37,713 nucleotides of DNA from CAZSNT01 sp964607765 (GCA_964607765.1 CAZSNT010000101.1:1-37713); one strand, 5' to 3'; counted from the stretch's first letter, positions 7,703-15,913 are shown. A program made the numbers and translations. Notes: generated by a model from the sequence alone, not told the origin.

Positions 7703-9295
7703 TCACAGCTTGAGTGAGTCGAACGCCTGGCGCAGGGCGGAGCGGTTGTGAGGTTTCTGCAGAAACACGACTCGATCGCCGAACGTCACATGCTCGGCGG
7801 CCCGCTCGCGGTTGGCGGCGCTGGTCACGATGATCCCGACCTCCGGTTGGCGCTGCACCACCTGCTGGACACAGCAGGCGGCTTCGGCCTCAGACGTGGA
7901 AAGGTCAACCAGGACCAGATCGGCAGTCTCCTCGGGGCTTGCAAGAAGCTCCGAAACAGCCGGAAGCGTAGCTGCTTCCCGGACAGTCAGTCCAAAGCTC
8001 TCAAGCATCCGGCTGGCGATTCGGCGGACGGCACTGTTCGGCTCGGCCAGGACAACGGCACGGACACGCGCCTCTGCAGCGGCGGCGTCAGCGGGTTCCG
8101 CTGTCGGAGCACGCGATTCGGACACGACCGGACTCACCGGGAACAGAACGCGAAACGTAGCGCCGGCGCCCGGGGCGCTGTCAAGCCGAATGGCTCCCCG
8201 GTGCGCCCTGGCAATGCCGGCGGCGGACGACAGTCCCAGCCCGCGACCGGTGAACCGGGTTGTGAAGAACGGGTCAAACACCCGGCCCTGCGCATCCGGA
8301 GCGATGCCCGGCCCATCGTCGGCCACCTCGAGGAACGCGTAGGGACCAGGCGGCAGACCGTACCCGCCGTGTGCCTGGCCCAGATACTCGTCGTCAGCCT
8401 CCATCACGCCCGTCCGAACCGTGATCTGCCCTGCGCTGTCGCCACGCTCGGCATCTGTCAGCGCCTCCACAGCGTTGGTCACCAGATTCACCAGAACCTG
8501 CTCGATCTGGCCCGGATTGCCTTGGATGTCGGCGGTATCGGCGTCCAGCTCGTACTGCACGGTTACCCCGTGTGCGATGTCCGCAGCAAGGAAGTCGCGG
8601 AAGTCGCACACCAGCCCCGGCAGACGCAGTTGCTGTTCCGGCGTAAGTGCCGAGCCGGAGTAGTCCAGGATCTTCCCCACCAACTCGGCGGCTCGGAGCG
8701 AACTGTCGCGAATGGCGCGAACATCCTCTGCCGCCTGGCTGTCTTCAGGCAGCGATGTGCCGGCGAGCTCGGCGTACCCGAGAACGGCCTGCAGGATATT
8801 GCTGAAGTCGTGGGCGATGCCGGAAGCCATCACTGCGAGGCTGGCCAGTTTCTGTTCTTCCAGCGTCCGTGCTTCCAGCTTGCGCTGCTCCTCTTGAGCC
8901 TGTCGGATACGCAGCAGCGCACGTACTGTGGCGACCAGAAGACCCGGATCGATAGGATACACGAGGTAGGTGTCGGCGCCGCTTTCCAGGCCCTCGACAC
9001 GGTCTTCGGTCTCCACTGCTGACGCTGAAAGGTGCAGGATGGGCATGGCGGCCATCTCAGGGTCTGCCCGCAGGCGACGGCAGACCTCACGGCCATCCAA
9101 GTCCGGAAGACTCACGTCAAGGATGATCAAGTCCGGGTTCTCACGCGCTTTGGCCAGCCCCTCGGCACCGGTGCTGGCAGTCGCTATCTCGAACCCGTGC
9201 CGGCTCAGGATTGCCGACACATAGCTGCGCTGGACCGCGCTGTCATCCACCACCAGAATAGTCTGAGTCGGAACAGCATTGACGCCTGAGAGCAT
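7703..9295 (-). CDS. Hybrid histidine kinase, REC-HisKA-HATPase-REC
   Basis: A soluble kinase of about 530 aa. The N-terminal receiver has DD at 17-18 and D60, but the usual Lys of the KP motif is Tyr (YP at 113-114). A short coiled coil precedes the dimerisation domain with phospho-acceptor H162 (SGIAHDFSNIL). The ATPase domain has N-box residues N270/N274, the DDGPGI G1 motif (326-331), FDPFFTT and GRGLGLS. The C-terminal receiver is degenerate at its acidic pair but keeps LVDLS and the QKP lysine. There is no transmembrane or PAS sensor, so input may come through the first receiver. The start at 9295 has AGAGG eight bases upstream; a TTG at 9373 would add 26 residues. Similar REC-HK-REC proteins act in multi-step phosphorelays. 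The REC-Ser/Thr kinase downstream is the likely target. Confidence 0.92.
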   Translation of the reverse strand: MLSGVNAVPTQTILVVDDSAVQRSYVSAILSRHGFEIATASTGAEGLAKARENPDLIILDVSLPDLDGREVCRRLRADPEMAAMPILHLSASAVETEDRVEGLESGADTYLVYPIDPGLLVATVRALLRIRQAQEEQRKLEARTLEEQKLASLAVMASGIAHDFSNILQAVLGYAELAGTSLPEDSQAAEDVRAIRDSSLRAAELVGKILDYSGSALTPEQQLRLPGLVCDFRDFLAADIAHGVTVQYELDADTADIQGNPGQIEQVLVNLVTNAVEALTDAERGDSAGQITVRTGVMEADDEYLGQAHGGYGLPPGPYAFLEVADDGPGIAPDAQGRVFDPFFTTRFTGRGLGLSSAAGIARAHRGAIRLDSAPGAGATFRVLFPVSPVVSESRAPTAEPADAAAAEARVRAVVLAEPNSAVRRIASRMLESFGLTVREAATLPAVSELLASPEETADLVLVDLSTSEAEAACCVQQVVQRQPEVGIIVTSAANRERAAEHVTFGDRVVFLQKPHNRSALRQAFDSLKL

Positions 9296-9380
9296 GAGCA
9301 CCACCTCTGCGCTGAACAGCGCCCTCAAGAACCCCGGGGCACGGACTGGGCCATAGGGCAAACCGGATTTCAACCCCGCG

Positions 9381-9395
9381 TTCCCTAATAGGGAA
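9381..9395. promoter_or_regulatory. Perfect inverted repeat TTCCCT-AAT-AGGGAA upstream of the hybrid kinase
   Basis: A 6-bp perfect dyad with a 3-bp centre lies about 86 bp upstream of the kinase start, in a locally AT-richer stretch. It could be an operator for the signalling genes. No regulator can be assigned and a chance occurrence is possible. Confidence 0.3.
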
Positions 9396-9492
9396 AATAG
9401 CAGTCAATTCACCACTTGGCAATAGCAGCCTCGATCGGTCTGCAGGATCGCAGGCCGCGGCAGGCGCGGAAGGGGTGACAAGACGAGGAAAG

Positions 9493-9569
<77 letters not shown>

Positions 9570-9663
9570 GCAGTATGCTGTGGAGAACGTGTAATGTGCC
9601 ACAGCGACGCCGCAAATCAACCGGGCGCAACTGTGGGGCGATGCGTGTGGTGGGGGCGAATGG

Positions 9664-9695
9664 GTCACTGAGTCATCGAGTCATTGCGTCACGAA
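9664..9695. repeat. Four 8-bp direct repeats (GTCAYNGA-like)
   Basis: Consecutive units GTCACTGA, GTCATCGA, GTCATTGC and GTCACGAA lie upstream of thrH in an otherwise featureless 9570-9838 gap. They may be a decayed short tandem repeat or clustered binding sites. Confidence 0.5.
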
Positions 9696-9838
9696 CGGGC
9701 CTGAGCTGAGTTGCCGGGATGCGGCGCACGCCGCCACCGCACACGCCCGACACGTGGGATACGCCCGGTTGCCGTTGCGAACTGGGCCGCGTACGTGTAT
9801 GGTGCGGGCCCTGGAACGCGAACATGAGGATCTGCTGA

Positions 9839-10474
9839 ATGAGTGCACGACCGCTGTTGATGACGATGGACCTGGAAGGCGTGTTCACGCCCGAGGTGTG
9901 GATTGCGGTATCGCAGACTACCGGGGTGGAGGAACTGCGTCTGACCACACGCGACATCCCGGACTATGACGTGCTGATGCGTAAACGGCTGGGGCTGCTG
10001 CACGAGCACGGAATCAAGCTGCGGGATATCCAGGACGTGATCGCGGGCATGCCGCTTCTGCCGGGCGCCCGCGAGTTTCTGGATCGGCTCCGCTCGAAGT
10101 ACGAAACAGTCATCCTCTCCGACACGTACTACGAGTTCGCGGCTCCGTTCATGGAGAAGCTGGGCTGGCCGACGCTGCTGTGCAACTCGTTGGAGGTGGA
10201 CGCGGACAGCAATGTTGTCGACTACCACCTGCGCATCCGGGACGGCAAGCGCCACGCCGCTCTGGCGTTCAAGATGCTGAACTTCACGATCGTGGGGCTT
10301 GGCGATTCCTACAACGACACCACGATGCTGCTGGAAGCGGACCTGGGCATCCTGTTCCGGCCGTCCGATCTGGTCAAGCGCGATTTCCCGCAACTGCCCG
10401 TGGCGGAGGATTACGAGACGGTTGAGCGTCTCGTTGCTGAGTTCGCTACTCAAAAGGGAATCTGTACTGGGTAA
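9839..10474 (+). CDS. thrH: Phosphoserine phosphatase / homoserine phosphotransferase (ThrH)
   Basis: A HAD-superfamily enzyme of 211 aa. ThrH hydrolyses phosphoserine and can transfer the phosphate to homoserine, linking serine and threonine synthesis. Motif I is MDLEGVFTPEVW (nucleophile Asp in DLEG). RLTTRDIPDYDVLMRKRL is the ThrH-specific helical cap, ILSDTYYEF is motif II, and GLGDSYNDTTML is motif IV with the metal-binding Asp pair. Spacing and length match the Pseudomonas enzyme closely from memory. The start at 9839 has AGGA eight bases upstream. The last 29 bp overlap the convergent dehydrogenase gene, so the two 3' ends are antisense to each other. Confidence 0.9.
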   Translation: MSARPLLMTMDLEGVFTPEVWIAVSQTTGVEELRLTTRDIPDYDVLMRKRLGLLHEHGIKLRDIQDVIAGMPLLPGAREFLDRLRSKYETVILSDTYYEFAAPFMEKLGWPTLLCNSLEVDADSNVVDYHLRIRDGKRHAALAFKMLNFTIVGLGDSYNDTTMLLEADLGILFRPSDLVKRDFPQLPVAEDYETVERLVAEFATQKGICTG

Positions 10475-11555
10475 GCCCCAGTTCGTCGCGCATCTGCATG
10501 AACTCGCGCTGGACGCCGGCGTTGATTGGGGCGCCCTTGTCACGCCGCTCGAGCCAGGCCAGGTGCTCTTTCTCTCCTGCCGTGTAGATACGCTCGGCGC
10601 CGGGCGCGCGTTTGGACGCACGGAGCAGGCGCAGGATGGTCCCCGCCGTGCTCTTGAAGCTCTCCAGCCCCATGAATGCCTCGGGATCGATGGCGATGAA
10701 GAAATGGCCCAGCGGATAGGGGATCCGCTCGCCGTCGCGCATGCCGGACAGCATCTTGAGGAAACTGCCGTCCTGCAGCGCAGCCGACAGTATCTCCACG
10801 ACAGTCGCGTAGCCGTAGCCTTTGTATCCGCCCATCTCCTCACCGATGCCGCCCAGAGGCGCAAAGGCGGCCTTGCCGGTCTTCAGGTCGGCAAGGATCT
10901 GCGCCGTGTCGGTGCAGGGCTCGCCGTCCTCACCGACAACCCATCCGGCCGGCGTGGGTTTGCCGAGCCGAGCGTAGTACTCGATCTTGCCGCGCTGTGT
11001 GATGGGCGTCGCGCAGTCCAGGACGAAAGGGAACTCCTCGTCGGTGGGAAAACCGAATGTGAGGGGGTTCGTACCCAGCATATTCTCCACCCCGAACGTG
11101 GGTGCAACGGACGGGCGAGCGTTGGTGCCGGTGATGCCGAGCATCCCGGCTTCGATTGCCATCAGCACGTAGTAGCCGGCGATGCCGTAATGTGTGGAAT
11201 TGCGTACCGCCACCATGCCCGTGCCGTACTCCCTCGCCTTGGCGATCGCCATTTCCATGGCGCGGTAGGCAACCACGTGCCCCATGCCGTTGTGGCCGTC
11301 CAGCACGGCGGTGGTTGGGCCGTCCTTGAGTGTCTCGCAGTCGGTGATCGGTTCCTGGATCCCGGCCTTGATGCGGTCGTAATAGATGGGTTTGAGTCGG
11401 TTCACGCCGTGGGAATCGATGCCGCGTTTGTCTGAGCGGATCAGCACGTTGGCAGAAACCTTGGCATCGTCCTCGGGCACTCCCAGCCCTGTGAAGACGT
11501 CAACCATAAACTGCTCGAGCAGGTCGAACTGAACCCAGCAGATGTCTTGCGGCAT
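10446..11555 (-). CDS. Ldh2-family NAD(P)-dependent 2-hydroxyacid (malate/sulfolactate/lactate-type) dehydrogenase
   Basis: A protein of 369 aa, the usual length for the Ldh2/YlbC/ComC family of 2-hydroxyacid dehydrogenases, which are unrelated to classical Rossmann LDH/MDH. Recognisable blocks are VLIRSDKRGIDSHGVNRL (catalytic His region), DGHNGMGHVVAYRAM, VRNSTHYGIAGYYVLMA, GTNARPSVAPTFGVENMLGTNPL and GEEMGGYKGYGYATVVEIL. The substrate (malate, lactate, sulfolactate, ureidoglycolate or another 2-hydroxyacid) cannot be set from sequence. The start at 11555 follows a GGGGGT stretch at good distance; an upstream in-frame ATG would translate the tandem repeats and is unlikely. It is convergent with thrH. 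Confidence 0.88.
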   Translation of the reverse strand: MPQDICWVQFDLLEQFMVDVFTGLGVPEDDAKVSANVLIRSDKRGIDSHGVNRLKPIYYDRIKAGIQEPITDCETLKDGPTTAVLDGHNGMGHVVAYRAMEMAIAKAREYGTGMVAVRNSTHYGIAGYYVLMAIEAGMLGITGTNARPSVAPTFGVENMLGTNPLTFGFPTDEEFPFVLDCATPITQRGKIEYYARLGKPTPAGWVVGEDGEPCTDTAQILADLKTGKAAFAPLGGIGEEMGGYKGYGYATVVEILSAALQDGSFLKMLSGMRDGERIPYPLGHFFIAIDPEAFMGLESFKSTAGTILRLLRASKRAPGAERIYTAGEKEHLAWLERRDKGAPINAGVQREFMQMRDELGLTQYRFPFE

Positions 11556-11624
11556 TGTCGTGACCCCCGATTTGGTGATGTGTAGTATGTGATGCAATAT
11601 GGTGGGCATCAGAGCGGGATCAAG

Positions 11625-11680
11625 GGATGTCGGATGTCGGGTGCAGGGCGCAGGATGCAGGGGGCAGGGCGCAAGGTGGG
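11625..11680. repeat. Degenerate heptamer array (GGATGTC/GGGTGCA-like, 8 units)
   Basis: Read in steps of seven from 11625 the sequence is GGATGTC, GGATGTC, GGGTGCA, GGGCGCA, GGATGCA, GGGGGCA, GGGCGCA, AGGTGGG. The 7-bp period and leading GG resemble the other two heptamer arrays in the window (28640 and 37644). It lies in the divergent region between the Ldh2-type gene and the NTase-kinase gene. Confidence 0.6.
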
Positions 11681-11765
11681 ATGACAGATCACGATTTGGG
11701 TTGCGATCCCTCGAACCGAACACTTGTCCGGGAGTAGAAACTCCTTTGAGCTCGGAAGAGCGAAT

Positions 11766-11810
11766 TCGACCGCAATCGACTGCAATCGACTGCTGCCGAC
11801 CGCAGCCGAC
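11766..11810. repeat. 10-bp tandem repeat, four and a half units
   Basis: The units are TCGACCGCAA, TCGACTGCAA, TCGACTGCTG and CCGACCGCAG, then CCGAC. The 10-bp period places equivalent bases on the same DNA face. It sits about 80 bp upstream of the predicted promoter of the NTase-kinase gene, so a role as clustered protein sites is possible but unproven. Together with the heptamer array it fills most of the 337-bp gap 11556-11892. Confidence 0.6.
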
Positions 11811-11844
11811 GGGGACTCACCGAACACTGCTCACCCGAGGCGAG

Positions 11845-11873
11845 TTGCGGTCACTGCGCGTGCTTGCTACATT
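11845..11873 (+). promoter_or_regulatory. Candidate sigma70 promoter for the NTase-kinase fusion
   Basis: The -35 TTGCGG (11845-11850) and -10 TACATT (11868-11873) have exact 17-bp spacing. The leader would be only about 13 nt long but would include the GGAGGT ribosome binding site at 11880-11885. Box matches are modest. Confidence 0.35.
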
Positions 11874-11892
11874 TTTCGCGGAGGTGTCAACT

Positions 11893-14340
11893 ATGCAGAA
11901 CCGAGATGTGGCGTGTGTCATTCTGGCTGGCGGTCGTGGGAACCGCATGGCGTCGTCAGCGCGTCACAAGGTGTGTTTTCCGGTCCACGACATTCCGGCG
12001 ATTGTGCGTGCGATCGACACGTACAAACAGGCCGGCTTGCGCCGATTTCTCGTGGTTGTGGGGCAGATGGCCGAGCAGGTCATCGCCACGGTGGCGGCCG
12101 CGCATCCGGAGACGACGTTTGTGTTCCAGACTGAGCCCCGTGGCACGGGCCACGCTGCGCTGACGGCCGCGGAGGCACTGGCTGCCCAATCATACGCGGG
12201 TCCCGTCCTTGTAACCATGGGTGACAAGGTAACCCGGGCGGATGTAGTGGCGCGACTGCTCGCACGGTTCGAGGCGAGCGAGGCAGACATGCTGCTGACC
12301 ACGTTGCCGAAAGCCCCGGAGACCACGGCGGGTCGAGCCGTGGAAGACGGTTCGGGCAACGTTTTGGGCATCGTTGAGACGGCCGACATCCGGGAGGCAC
12401 GGGAACGGCGAAGTCGTGTGGTCGTGGGGGGACGGGGCCTGTCCGCGGATGAAGTCGAACAGAGCAGTCCTACGGTGAACGCGTCCCTGTACGTGTTCCG
12501 GTTCGGCGCGCTGCAGAGCGCTCTGCGCGGACTGTCGCCTGCCAACGCTCAAGGCGAGCTGTACCTGACCGACGTTGCCGAGATCATCGCCGGGGAAGGG
12601 CGCGCCGAGGCGTTTGCCTTGTCGGACCCCGATGACCTGATGGCGTTCAACACACCTGCCGAACTGCTGGCAGTGGAGCGGGTGGTATCGCAGCGGGAAG
12701 GTGTCCCGCTGGTGGCAGTCGATGCCGAGCAGGTGGTGGACGCGCGGGCCCTGAAGCCGGCCGGCGAGTGGCTTGCTCTGCTCGAGGACGGCTCGGCGGC
12801 CCTGCTCGCGCGACTTCGGGAGGTCTATGGAACCGACCGTGCGGTTCTTGAAGAACGTCGCAGCGCGATGGCCGCCCTGGTCCGGGCGTTTGTGGGGCAG
12901 TTTGGCCCCACGCGCAGGATGGTGTTGTGCCGGGCCCCGGGCCGCGTGAATCTCATGGGACGCCATGTGGATCACCGCGGGGGATACGTGAACGTCATGG
13001 CCATCAACAAGGAGGCGTTGCTGGCCGCCTCGCCGCGTCACGACGACCTGGTGCGGCTGCGGCATCTGGATATAGCACACTTCCCCAACCGCGAGTTCCG
13101 GATCTCCGACCTGTTGCGCGACGAGACCTGGTCGGACTGGATGGATTTTCTTGACTCGCGCACCGCGCGGGAAGTTCTGGACCGAGCGCCCGGCGATTGG
13201 AGCCACTACGTCAGAGCGCCGCTTCTGCGACTTCAGTACGAGCGCCGGAACGCACGCCTGAAGGGCATGGACTGCATGGTGGGCGGGAACATCCCCATGG
13301 GCGCCGGACTGTCGTCCAGTTCGGCGCTGGTGGTGGCTTTTGCTGAAGCCGCCGTGGTGCTCAACGATCTGGACCTGGCCATGCGCGACTTCGTGGATCT
13401 CTGCGGCGAGGGGGAGTGGTTTGTCGGTTCACGCGGCGGCAGCGCCGATCACGCGGCAATCCGTACGGGGCAGTTGGGCCACATCTCTCGGATAGGGTTC
13501 TTCCCGTTCCGGCTGGCAGGCGACGTGCCGTTTCCCGACGACCTGCGTGTGATCGTGGCTCACAGCGGGGCGCACGCCGTGAAGAGCGCAGGGGCACGGG
13601 ACGTGTTCAATCAGCGGGTGGCCAGCTACGGGCTTGCCGAACTGCTGCTGCGTCAGCAATGGCCGGCGGCGGGCGCCATGGAGCACCTGCGGGATCTGGC
13701 CCCGGATCACCTGAAAGTCGAACCTGCCGACATCTATCGCGCGCTCGCAGAGCTGCCCGAGCAGCCGACCCGGCGGGATCTGGCGGCCACGCTGCACCCC
13801 GACTCGCACGAGCGTATGCAGCGCCTTTTCGACACGCACGCCGACCCGGGCACGTATGATCTCCGGGGGGTGACGCTGTTCGGGATCAGCGAATGCATGC
13901 GCAGCGAGCAGTTTGCCGACACCATCGCGCGCGGCGATCTGGCCGCTGTCTCAGGTATGATGGAGGCCAGTCACGATGGAGACCGTACGCACCGGCACAG
14001 TCCAGACGGTCAGTGCGCCGAGCACGTTGTGGCCACCGATGCACAAGCCCTGTCCGACCTGGCGCGCCGTGGCGCGCCGCTGATCGAGTGCAGTGGCCGG
14101 TACGCGTGCAGCACGGAAGCGATTGACTGCCTGGTCGATCTGGCCAACTCGGTGGACGGTGTGATCGGCAGCCAGTTGGCCGGGGCCGGGCTCGGCGGCT
14201 GCATGATGATCGTGGCACGGACGGCGGCCCTGGAGCGGATCGAGACCGCGCTCAGCGACGGGTTCTATGCACCGCGCGGGCTGTCCTGCGATCTGGAGGT
14301 GTGCACGCCGGTCGCCGGAGCCGGGCTGATGAGTGTGTGA
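11893..14340 (+). CDS. Bifunctional sugar-1-phosphate nucleotidyltransferase-galactokinase-type GHMP kinase
   Basis: A fusion of 815 aa. Residues 1-~250 are a GlmU-like nucleotidyltransferase: VILAGGRGNRM (9-19), K26 in RHKVCFPV, EPRGTGHAALTAAEAL, and NASLYVFRFGALQ with ELYLTDV. Residues ~340-800 are a galactokinase-type GHMP kinase: CRAPGRVNLMGRHVDHRGGYV (substrate signature), PMGAGLSSSSAL at about 466-477 (ATP-binding loop) and QLAGAGLGGCMMIV at about 761-774. The GlmU acetyltransferase beta-helix is absent. The order suggests sugar -> sugar-1-phosphate (C-terminal domain) -> NDP-sugar (N-terminal domain), a one-protein salvage route comparable in logic to Bacteroides Fkp, but with different domain families in reversed order. 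The sugar and nucleotide are unknown. The start at 11893 has GGAGGT eight bases upstream and begins directly at the NTase fold. No other sugar gene is adjacent. Confidence 0.88.
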   Translation: MQNRDVACVILAGGRGNRMASSARHKVCFPVHDIPAIVRAIDTYKQAGLRRFLVVVGQMAEQVIATVAAAHPETTFVFQTEPRGTGHAALTAAEALAAQSYAGPVLVTMGDKVTRADVVARLLARFEASEADMLLTTLPKAPETTAGRAVEDGSGNVLGIVETADIREARERRSRVVVGGRGLSADEVEQSSPTVNASLYVFRFGALQSALRGLSPANAQGELYLTDVAEIIAGEGRAEAFALSDPDDLMAFNTPAELLAVERVVSQREGVPLVAVDAEQVVDARALKPAGEWLALLEDGSAALLARLREVYGTDRAVLEERRSAMAALVRAFVGQFGPTRRMVLCRAPGRVNLMGRHVDHRGGYVNVMAINKEALLAASPRHDDLVRLRHLDIAHFPNREFRISDLLRDETWSDWMDFLDSRTAREVLDRAPGDWSHYVRAPLLRLQYERRNARLKGMDCMVGGNIPMGAGLSSSSALVVAFAEAAVVLNDLDLAMRDFVDLCGEGEWFVGSRGGSADHAAIRTGQLGHISRIGFFPFRLAGDVPFPDDLRVIVAHSGAHAVKSAGARDVFNQRVASYGLAELLLRQQWPAAGAMEHLRDLAPDHLKVEPADIYRALAELPEQPTRRDLAATLHPDSHERMQRLFDTHADPGTYDLRGVTLFGISECMRSEQFADTIARGDLAAVSGMMEASHDGDRTHRHSPDGQCAEHVVATDAQALSDLARRGAPLIECSGRYACSTEAIDCLVDLANSVDGVIGSQLAGAGLGGCMMIVARTAALERIETALSDGFYAPRGLSCDLEVCTPVAGAGLMSV

Positions 14341-14581
14341 GTTGGCCAGTTACTGGCTGCCGCCGCCCACAGCAGCCCCCGATGCAGGGGGTGCCAGGCC
14401 GTGATGCACAGGAGCAATCGATCTGCCGGAACCGTGGTTCTGCGGTGGAACGGGGTGGCAGTTCCATAGCGTTTTCCTGCTCTCTGCTACCATCAAAAGT
14501 GCCCGATTGGACTGGCCAGACGCCACATGGCGATTACATTACTCTTTCCCTGTCGATTTACAGCAAACTCAGGAGAGGACA
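14341..14581. other. Intergenic leader before the AroC-like gene
   Basis: No gene is seen in these 241 bp. GCCAG-TTA-CTGGC directly after the stop and CCCCC-GATGCA-GGGGG further on could form small hairpins that end the upstream transcript. Neither has a U-tract. No convincing promoter was found, although the segment before 14581 is AT-richer than its surroundings. Confidence 0.35.
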
Positions 14582-15913
14582 ATGCTAGGTTGCAGTTACG
14601 GAAAGGTCTTCCAAGTCACAGTTGCTGGCGGGTCATACCAGAATGGTCTGACCACTCACATCCAGGGCGTCCCGACCGGATACCTGTTTACGGAGCGTGA
14701 GATCTACAGCGAATTGCTCCAGCGCAAGCCGGGTCAGGGCGAACTGTCCTCTCCCCGCCGCGAGCCGGACATCCCGATCATCTACAGTGGCGTGAACGCC
14801 GCCAACACGATGGAAGGCTTCGAGAACGGCCTGTATACCAACGGCACGCCGCTGGTCATCCTGATCCCGAACCTCGACCGTCACTTCGAGCACATCGAGC
14901 AGTATCGCGTGACGAATCGCACCCCCCGTCCCGGCCATGCCTCCTACGCAACGTACCAGAAGTACGGCGAGTGGGACGACTCGATCGGCGCCGGCTTTTT
15001 CAGCGGCCGTTACACCTCCACAATCGTCGCCGCCGGTGCAGTGGCGAAGCGCATCCTCAAAGACCACGGCATTGAGATCTTCTCCTACGTGAAAGAGGCG
15101 GCCGGCATCCGCATGCCCGACCTGGACGCACAGACGTGCAAAGAGAAGGTGGCAGCGTTCAAGGAGTTCCGCACCGAACGTGACCCCGTCTACAACCTGG
15201 CCTACAAAGAAGGCCGGATCAGGCCCGAGATGCGGTTCCTCGAGAAGATGGCCGTTCTCGCCGAAATCGAGAAGATGGTGCCGGACATCAAGCAGAAACC
15301 CCTGAGCAAAGAAGAGATGGAAGCCCTCGCCTATCAGGGCCTGCATCCCGTACTGAACTGCCCGGATGTCGGCGCTGCCCGGGAGATGTATGACCGCATC
15401 ATCGAGATCCGTGACGAAGGCGACTCCAGCGGCGGCCTCGTCGAAGTCGTGGCTACCGGCGTTCCCGCAGGGATGGGTGAGCCGGTCTTCCTCAAGATGG
15501 ACGGCGAGATGGGGCGGATGATGAACATCGGCACCATCAAGGCTGTCGAGGTGGGCGCAGGCATGGCCGTGAAGGACATGACCGGCAGCGAGAACAACGA
15601 CCAGATGTCGATGAGGGACGGCGAGGTCGCGTTCAGCGGCAACAACAACGGCGGCGTCACGGGTGGAGTGACCACCGGTCAGGACCTGGTCGTGCGTCTG
15701 GCAGTCAAGCCGACCCCGACGATCGCGAAGCCGCAGGTCACGGTCGACAAAGTGTCGCTCACCGACGCCAAACTGGCTGCCGTCACCCGGCGTGATCCGA
15801 CGATCGTGTCGCGTGTCTGGCCTGTGGCCGAAGCGAACATGGCTCTGATCCTGTTGGATCAGTACATGATGCACTTGGCGGCACGCGGGCTGAACAAGAA
15901 CTTCTCCAAGTAG
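14582..15913 (+). CDS. Chorismate synthase (AroC) homologue with altered active site
   Basis: A protein of 443 aa, longer than the usual 360-390 aa. AroC family blocks are clear: VPTGYLFTEREIYSELLQRKPGQ, RREPDIPIIYSGV, RPGHA with H119, YQKYGEWDD, VAAGAVAK, VPAGMGEPVFLKMDGEM, GSENNDQM, FSGNNNGGVTGGVTTGQ, KPTPTIAKPQ and RRDPTIVSRVWPVAEAN. The nearly invariant GESHG near the N-terminus, with the first catalytic His, reads G16-G-S-Y-Q20: Glu becomes Gly17 and His becomes Tyr19. RPGHAD reads RPGHAS. The FMN/substrate-binding GGRSSARET region reads GAGFFSGRYT. A ~60-residue helical insertion lies near 180-250. The frame is intact and well preserved elsewhere, so this is not simple decay. It may be a neofunctionalised paralogue or an unusual chorismate synthase. 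The start at 14582 has AGGAG six bases upstream. Do not assume chorismate synthase activity. Confidence 0.85.
   Translation: MLGCSYGKVFQVTVAGGSYQNGLTTHIQGVPTGYLFTEREIYSELLQRKPGQGELSSPRREPDIPIIYSGVNAANTMEGFENGLYTNGTPLVILIPNLDRHFEHIEQYRVTNRTPRPGHASYATYQKYGEWDDSIGAGFFSGRYTSTIVAAGAVAKRILKDHGIEIFSYVKEAAGIRMPDLDAQTCKEKVAAFKEFRTERDPVYNLAYKEGRIRPEMRFLEKMAVLAEIEKMVPDIKQKPLSKEEMEALAYQGLHPVLNCPDVGAAREMYDRIIEIRDEGDSSGGLVEVVATGVPAGMGEPVFLKMDGEMGRMMNIGTIKAVEVGAGMAVKDMTGSENNDQMSMRDGEVAFSGNNNGGVTGGVTTGQDLVVRLAVKPTPTIAKPQVTVDKVSLTDAKLAAVTRRDPTIVSRVWPVAEANMALILLDQYMMHLAARGLNKNFSK

Noticed and set aside
7748..9022. Plus-strand frame of about 424 codons opposite the hybrid kinase
   Set aside because: It is the complement of well-conserved HisKA/HATPase motifs, with no features of its own.
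14582..15913. AroC-like gene as a pseudogene
   Set aside because: Full-length frame, good ribosome binding site and strong conservation outside the active site argue against decay.
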